Source: Ceratorhiza oryzae-sativae
Taxonomy: Eukaryota > Basidiomycota > Agaricomycetes > Cantharellales > Ceratobasidiaceae
DNA length: 64,000 bases
Assembly (NCBI GenBank): GCA_030998015.1
Contig: JARWMV010000232.1
Coordinates: forward strand, 1,922,001 to 1,986,000
Direction: 5' to 3'
Position 1 is the stretch's first letter. Each line of letters starts with the position of its first letter. The notes under the pieces are model-generated. The model saw only the letters and a list, made by a program, of their open reading frames with translations. It ran no database searches and was not told where the DNA came from. Below are positions 59,459 to 64,000 of this stretch, piece after piece. The translations under genes were made by a program, and so were the position numbers.

Positions 59459-62022
59459 ATGCCAAAGCCAGCCACAAGCACCTCTGGGCCTGCGCTGCGC
59501 CGGAACCAGGTACGTCTCCGCCCGTCCCCGCCCGCCCGGCCCCCTCTCACGTCGCTCCCAGGCGTGCCAGCAATGCCGCCGCAGAAAACTCAAGTGTGAC
59601 GCCGGGAGACCGTGAGTGGTGCGATTGCGGCTGGCCGGAACCATCTAACAGATTGCCCAGGCACTGCGGGACGTGTGTACGGCAGTGGAACGCACTCGTA
59701 CGTCGTCTTTCCAGCATCGCTCGGCTGGATTCTTACTCATCGCTCGGCCTGCACAGATCGCTGTCCCGCCCCCCGTCGGTTTCAGGCAAGTGTCCACCAC
59801 CAGTTTGCCGACCTTGTTCCAACCCTGCTCGCAGCCATCCGAGTGCTCCGACCTGCTCCTACGACCCCGTCGAGGGTGTTCCCGTGCCGCCCGAGAGCAT
59901 CGAAGACCCCGTCGAACGCATAAGGGCCATCGAAGCCCAGATCGAAGACCTCCAGAACAAACTCAAGACGGCTCGGCGTGAAGCAAAGCAAAAGGGCCAC
60001 AAACTAGGCGACTCGCCCTCGCCGCCAGCACAATTGTCCCCAGAGATGGCAAGGTCAACGAGAGGAAACACAAGTGGTTCAGACAAAAGTAGGGAACGAT
60101 CTCCAATCTCCCCCCAGCCGTATCTCTATTCGTCGTCCCCGGTGCCCTCACGTCCGTCTACTTCCCCATCGGTCTCTCTACCAGAGCGAAAGCATACCAA
60201 CACGCCCTATGCGCGTCTCCGTGCGTCTACACGCTCCAACACGCTCACCGGCGGCTCTGGGACCGCTCCGGCTCGACGCCCGCCGGTGACAAGCCGATCC
60301 CTGCCCCCCGACTATTCGCCCCAAACATCGCGATCCGAGGGCGACTGGGATCCCAATCTCCCTGGTGCTACTATCATGGTCCACTTGTGAGCCAATTTCA
60401 CGCATGTATGCTGATCGCCGCTGACGTATCGTCCCAGAGTCGACCTATTTTTCCAAAACGACCCATGCTCGGCGCGCATCCTCCACCGCAGCACATTTGT
60501 CGCCAGTCTGTCCTTGCCGACTACACACCCGGATTTCCCCCCGCTCATTATTCTTCATGCAATCTGTTGTGCTTCCAGTCGCTGGGCATCACACGATGCA
60601 CCTAGCCGGCAAGAAAAGTTTTCCGAGTTTCACGCGAGCAAGACCAGGTCGCTGTTGGACGCGGCCATCCGGGACGGCAACACCGACCTTGCGACCTTGC
60701 AGGCATCGATCATCCTGCAGTACTGGGCTTATGCCGAAGGCAGAAACCTTGACATGTGAGTCGGCTGCTCATATCGACCTCCGCCAAACTGACTCTGAAC
60801 AGAAAAAACAACGCTCTTCCGTTTTTGGAGCCAACACCGAATAATACCCACATGGAGGAGAAAAAGAGGGCTTGGTGGTCACTCGTTATGTTTGATCGCT
60901 ACGTTTCCCTGGGAGCGTGGAAACATACTATCCCGGAGGCCGATATCATGGCACTAGAACTGCCTATATGCGCCGTAGATTTTGAGTGCGAGGTACGCCA
61001 TATTCAGGAGCTTTTCCGCTTACGGCTCAATCACACCGGCCCTGCAGCTTTGGTTTCACCAAACCCGCAGAATGCACACGACCCATCCTTCTTTCTCTCC
61101 CATCAGATCGGATACACAGATCCATACATCCTACTTATCAAGGCTACTCTTTTGTTTGGCAAGGTCACGGATTACAATCTGGCACTTGACAGCCGTTCGT
61201 CACGGAGACCAGCTGATACCCGCGATACGGCCGTTTTTAGAGCCCTCGATCGTTTGGTTGCCGTCGACTTTCTCCAGTCACTTCCCGTAGAGTACAAGTC
61301 GTGTCTCGGCCTTGGCGAAAGCCCGGACGGTTCCTTGGTCGATCCAGATTTGTATCTGGTCCACGTGTTGCCATTCGCAGCTACTATATCGCTGCACAAC
61401 GCGTTTATCGATTACTCGAACCCTCATGTCCCTCTGCTCTACGCTGCATACAGGCAGCCCGTTCGATTATCCGGAACTATTACTTGTTGGCCGGGACGCT
61501 GTTTGATCTCAAGCGACTCCATCCGTTTGTCACGGTAGCTATTGAACTGCTGTTTTTCTGGAGCCGAAACTAATCAATCGTATGGCTAGGTCTGCTGGTA
61601 CCTTGCAGCGGTGGTTCTCGTTCAGCTCTGCAAGCGGCACATCACGACCGGTGACCGCGCCGGCGAGGCCACGTCTGGGGTGAAATCGAGACATTAAAGT
61701 TGGCCATGCTAGAATTCGGGAACATTTCGCCATTGGCTGTATGTTTGCGTTTTGCTGTGAGCGCCGCCCCAACTGACTTGCTTGTGACAGTACGTCAAGA
61801 GAAACTGCTGCAAGAAATCATCGGTAATTCGTTCTCAATACTGTCCCTATATCACCGTACTGACTCTGGTTTCTAGACGATGTGATACAGAAGCCTGTAT
61901 TACCTGCAAACTTTGGGCTAGATATTCCCATGTATACGTACCCACTGCATGACCTCACTGTTTCGCTCTCCGAACACGATTCTCCCGAAGGCTCTTCGTT
62001 CTCCACTGCCGGCTATCTTTAA
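59459..62022 (+). CDS. Zn2Cys6 fungal transcription factor
   Basis: Nuclear DNA-binding regulator; target genes unknown. The zinc cluster is ACQQCRRRKLKCDAGRPHCG with TC, completed by CSYDP after further introns. A linker coiled coil follows (IRAIEAQIEDLQNKLKTARR), then a Ser/Pro-rich stretch. The fungal middle-homology region contains RILHRSTFVASLSLP, LATLQASIILQYWAYAEGRN, KRAWWSLVMFDRYVSLG and WKHTIPEADIMALELP. The end is SSFSTAGYL. Two frame breaks are seen, each of one missing base: near 61440 (before RCIQAARSIIRNYYLLAGTL) and near 61673 (before VWGEIETLKLAMLEFG). An earlier in-frame Met exists upstream of 59459. No metabolic cluster adjoins it. Confidence 0.85.
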
Positions 62023-62337
62023 GGCGTCACGAGGCCCGTCTATTTATCTATTCTCTATTTATCAGGAGCGATTTGAGCATCAAGCACACGGACATCCCGA
62101 CACACCTATTTATCTACTTGTTCGCCGAAGCTTTATTTATTTATCCTTATCCGCGACCATGCTCAACGCCCTCATACCAATGTCCCATCTTGTACTCTGC
62201 ATGTTTGTCCACATGTCTGTTCGCATTATGCATAATATGATGATTGCATTTGCTTTGATACCGTATTTTGGAAATAGCAAGGACCACGGCTGACGCGCTG
62301 TCCTGAGCCACGCCAACAACTTGAATTCAGCCCCCAC

Positions 62338-63203
62338 ATGACCAAACGAAAAGCTCCCAAAAAGTCAGCACAAGGCGAGTCACCGACTGAGGACGAGCTT
62401 GGAATTCCACTCGCACGGCCACCTAAGCCTGATATCATCAGCGAGGAGGAGCAATGGAGGCTCATCAACGACACGGGCATCCTCAAGCGCGTTCAAGAAG
62501 AATCAAAAGAGGACGAAGTTCCTGCTTTGGCTGACAGTATTCGTAAGTGGCCTCTGTTTTATAGTGATAAACACTAACGTACGGGGTTTGATTTAGTTGA
62601 TACTGCGATTTTTGCCATCCCGTTGTCTTTTTTGTACATTTTGTTAGACATGCACGTGGAAGTCTATCCCTTTGAACGTTCCGGTTACTTATAGTTTTTT
62701 TTATACAGCTTGGTACAACAGCAGTACGCGCAACAACCAACGCTTCGTGAAGAATTTGGAAGGGTGGTTGCAAATGTTCCACGTATGTGAGCATGTCTGT
62801 ATTGTCTGTCAAATACTGACGCCTTTCAGTCATCGCCATCTTGGTTCATTACAGTTTGTCCCAACCTTGTGCGTCCTAGGCCCAGCATTGATATTTTTTA
62901 TCCGTCCAGCGAACAAGTATAAGTCTCGACCTGTGGCGCAAATGATGCTTTTCCTCGCTGCAATCCTATCTGGCCCGAGGATGATTTGGCTCATGAACAA
63001 GGGCAGCTGGTTGGTCGTTTCGCGACAGGTGAGTTCCAAGCCGACTTTCTCTTGCCCGACATGCATAATGCGACCTACAGGCACCTCCTCTTGGTACTAT
63101 TTGGATTTATACAATCATTCAATTGAACCTGGTGCCAGCCGTAGCCAGTCTGGTTCTTGTGTTCGGTTGTGCGAGGCTAATGAACTGGAAGCTTGTATTC
63201 TAG
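62338..63203 (+). CDS. Conserved fungal membrane protein, function unknown
   Basis: I recognise the pattern of an uncharacterised fungal membrane family but no function. The N-terminal cytosolic part is charged: MTKRKAPKKSAQGESPTEDE and EEEQWRLINDTGIL. After an intron comes a helix (FAIPLSFLYILLD), then VQQQYAQQPTLREEFGRVVA and a second helix (IAILVHYTNKYKSRPVAQ). MMLFLAAILSGPRMIWLMNK and LGTIWIYTIIQLNLVPAVAS form further hydrophobic segments, with the end CARLMNWKLVF. Four or five introns, one with a GTTTGT donor. About 210 residues with roughly four membrane spans. Confidence 0.75.
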
Positions 63204-63574
63204 GCAATTGATTCGGGTCCCTCTCTCTCTCTCATGTTTGTCTGCACAGGCCGGCCCGCTCATTCAAGGTGCCCACCGAGAGAGAGCTCACACCTCGAGA
63301 TGTGGCGTATAATTGAGCGGATATTAACCCCACCAAGCGCAGCATGCGTTTCTCCAGAACGGACTCTAGATCAGAGTTGTGCGGCAACACAATGGCTCGT
63401 ACAGCCTCCACACGTCCGTTGTATGTTGCACTGGAGACATGATGTATTTTCTCTGCGTTTTATGTACAATCCTATTCATTCCCTGACGAAAATCACGTGA
63501 GAATCTGTGGCCACGCCGACCAAGGTTTACGCCCCCCTTCCACCTCCACCCGGACCGTTTCTTGAGCTAGAATC

Positions 63575-64000
63575 ATGGCTGTGGCTGCAAATGACACGGG
63601 CTACTCTCGTGCCATATTCGTCAAGCGGAAACGTGTCGATGAGCCGATGGATGCTCTGAGTAGGTCGAATCACCAAGACATTCAGGCAGTGCGCTCCAAC
63701 CCATGCCCCTCAGTGATTGATTTGCCATCGCAGAGCAAGCGCTACCGTGGCTCGGTCGTAGGGTCGGCCGATGGCCGAGGCATGTTCACCTTGCAGAAAC
63801 GTTGAACGAAGACCCGTCGCTATTGGACGATCAACAAACCAAGGACCTCCATGTATGTGTATTCACGTCCAGCCTCAAGGGCATATCCCATTTTGACTTT
63901 ATTTGATTAATAAAAGAAACGTCTAGCTATGATTAACCAAGAGCTTCGCCCATCACCCAAAGTTGCTTCTCCGGCCGCCATGTCGATCTCTCCGACCACC
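63575..64000 (+). CDS. Iwr1-like RNA polymerase II nuclear import factor (partial, window edge)
   Basis: Only the 5' part lies in the window. It starts MAVAANDTGYSRAIFVKRKR with VDEPMDAL, matching the KRKR...EPLDAL signature of Iwr1/SLC7A6OS proteins, which guide RNA polymerase II into the nucleus. An intron (63661 to about 63712) joins it to MIDLPSQSKRYRG. The second signature should read FTLAETLNEDPSLLDD, but the frame breaks at about 63790: TTCACCTTGCAG would need one more C. A further intron starts after QTKDLH. Assignment rests on two short motifs, so it is moderate. Confidence 0.6.

Overview
This window is nuclear DNA from a filamentous fungus, most likely a basidiomycete of the Agaricomycotina. 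Genes are densely packed on both strands and nearly every one is cut by several short introns (about 45 to 65 nt, GT-AG). The family set is fungal: eisosome Pil1, RTA1-like protein, Zn2Cys6 regulator, QDE-1-type RNA-dependent RNA polymerase, Yth1, Pex14. A Ceratobasidium/Rhizoctonia-like source is my guess; the sequence alone does not prove it.

Layout. 0.3-3.2 kb: ribosomal protein S11 and a PPZ-type phosphatase. 3.7-8.0 kb (minus): a full RNAi RNA-dependent RNA polymerase. 8.3-12.5 kb: SmD2, an unknown protein and the RIO2 kinase. 12.7-21.1 kb: an unknown low-complexity/coiled-coil protein, splicing factor SPF30, complex I ESSS subunit, glycine cleavage H protein and a GRIP golgin. 21.6-32.7 kb: RTA1-like membrane protein, a 1.6-kb stretch with exon-like pieces of an unrecognised gene, aldo-keto reductase, Pex14, mitochondrial EF-Tu, a small unknown and an aldehyde dehydrogenase. 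34.4-39.8 kb: an RBR ubiquitin ligase and a multi-KH RNA-binding protein. 40.5-50.2 kb: sucrose-type sugar transporter, mitochondrial Met-tRNA formyltransferase, a coiled-coil protein, an acid/sterol-ester lipase and eIF4E. 50.4-58.6 kb: Pil1, mitochondrial rhomboid protease, an intron-containing tRNA-Asn, a small SH3/Tudor-like protein, Yth1/CPSF30 and an ADP-ribosylglycohydrolase. 59.5-64 kb: a Zn2Cys6 regulator, a membrane protein and the start of an Iwr1-like gene cut by the window edge.

The genes are mainly housekeeping: RNA processing and translation (S11, SmD2, SPF30, RIO2, EF-Tu, FMT, eIF4E, Yth1) and mitochondrial function (ESSS, H protein, EF-Tu, FMT, rhomboid). Several lie head-to-head with start codons 160-330 bp apart. 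I found no prophage, CRISPR array, transposon or obvious metabolite cluster, and no clear undescribed system. The strongest unexpected signal is a series of about ten single-base frame breaks inside otherwise well-conserved genes, many in 2-3 base G or C runs. This looks more like consensus indel error than decay, and it means automatic gene models here will be wrong in places.
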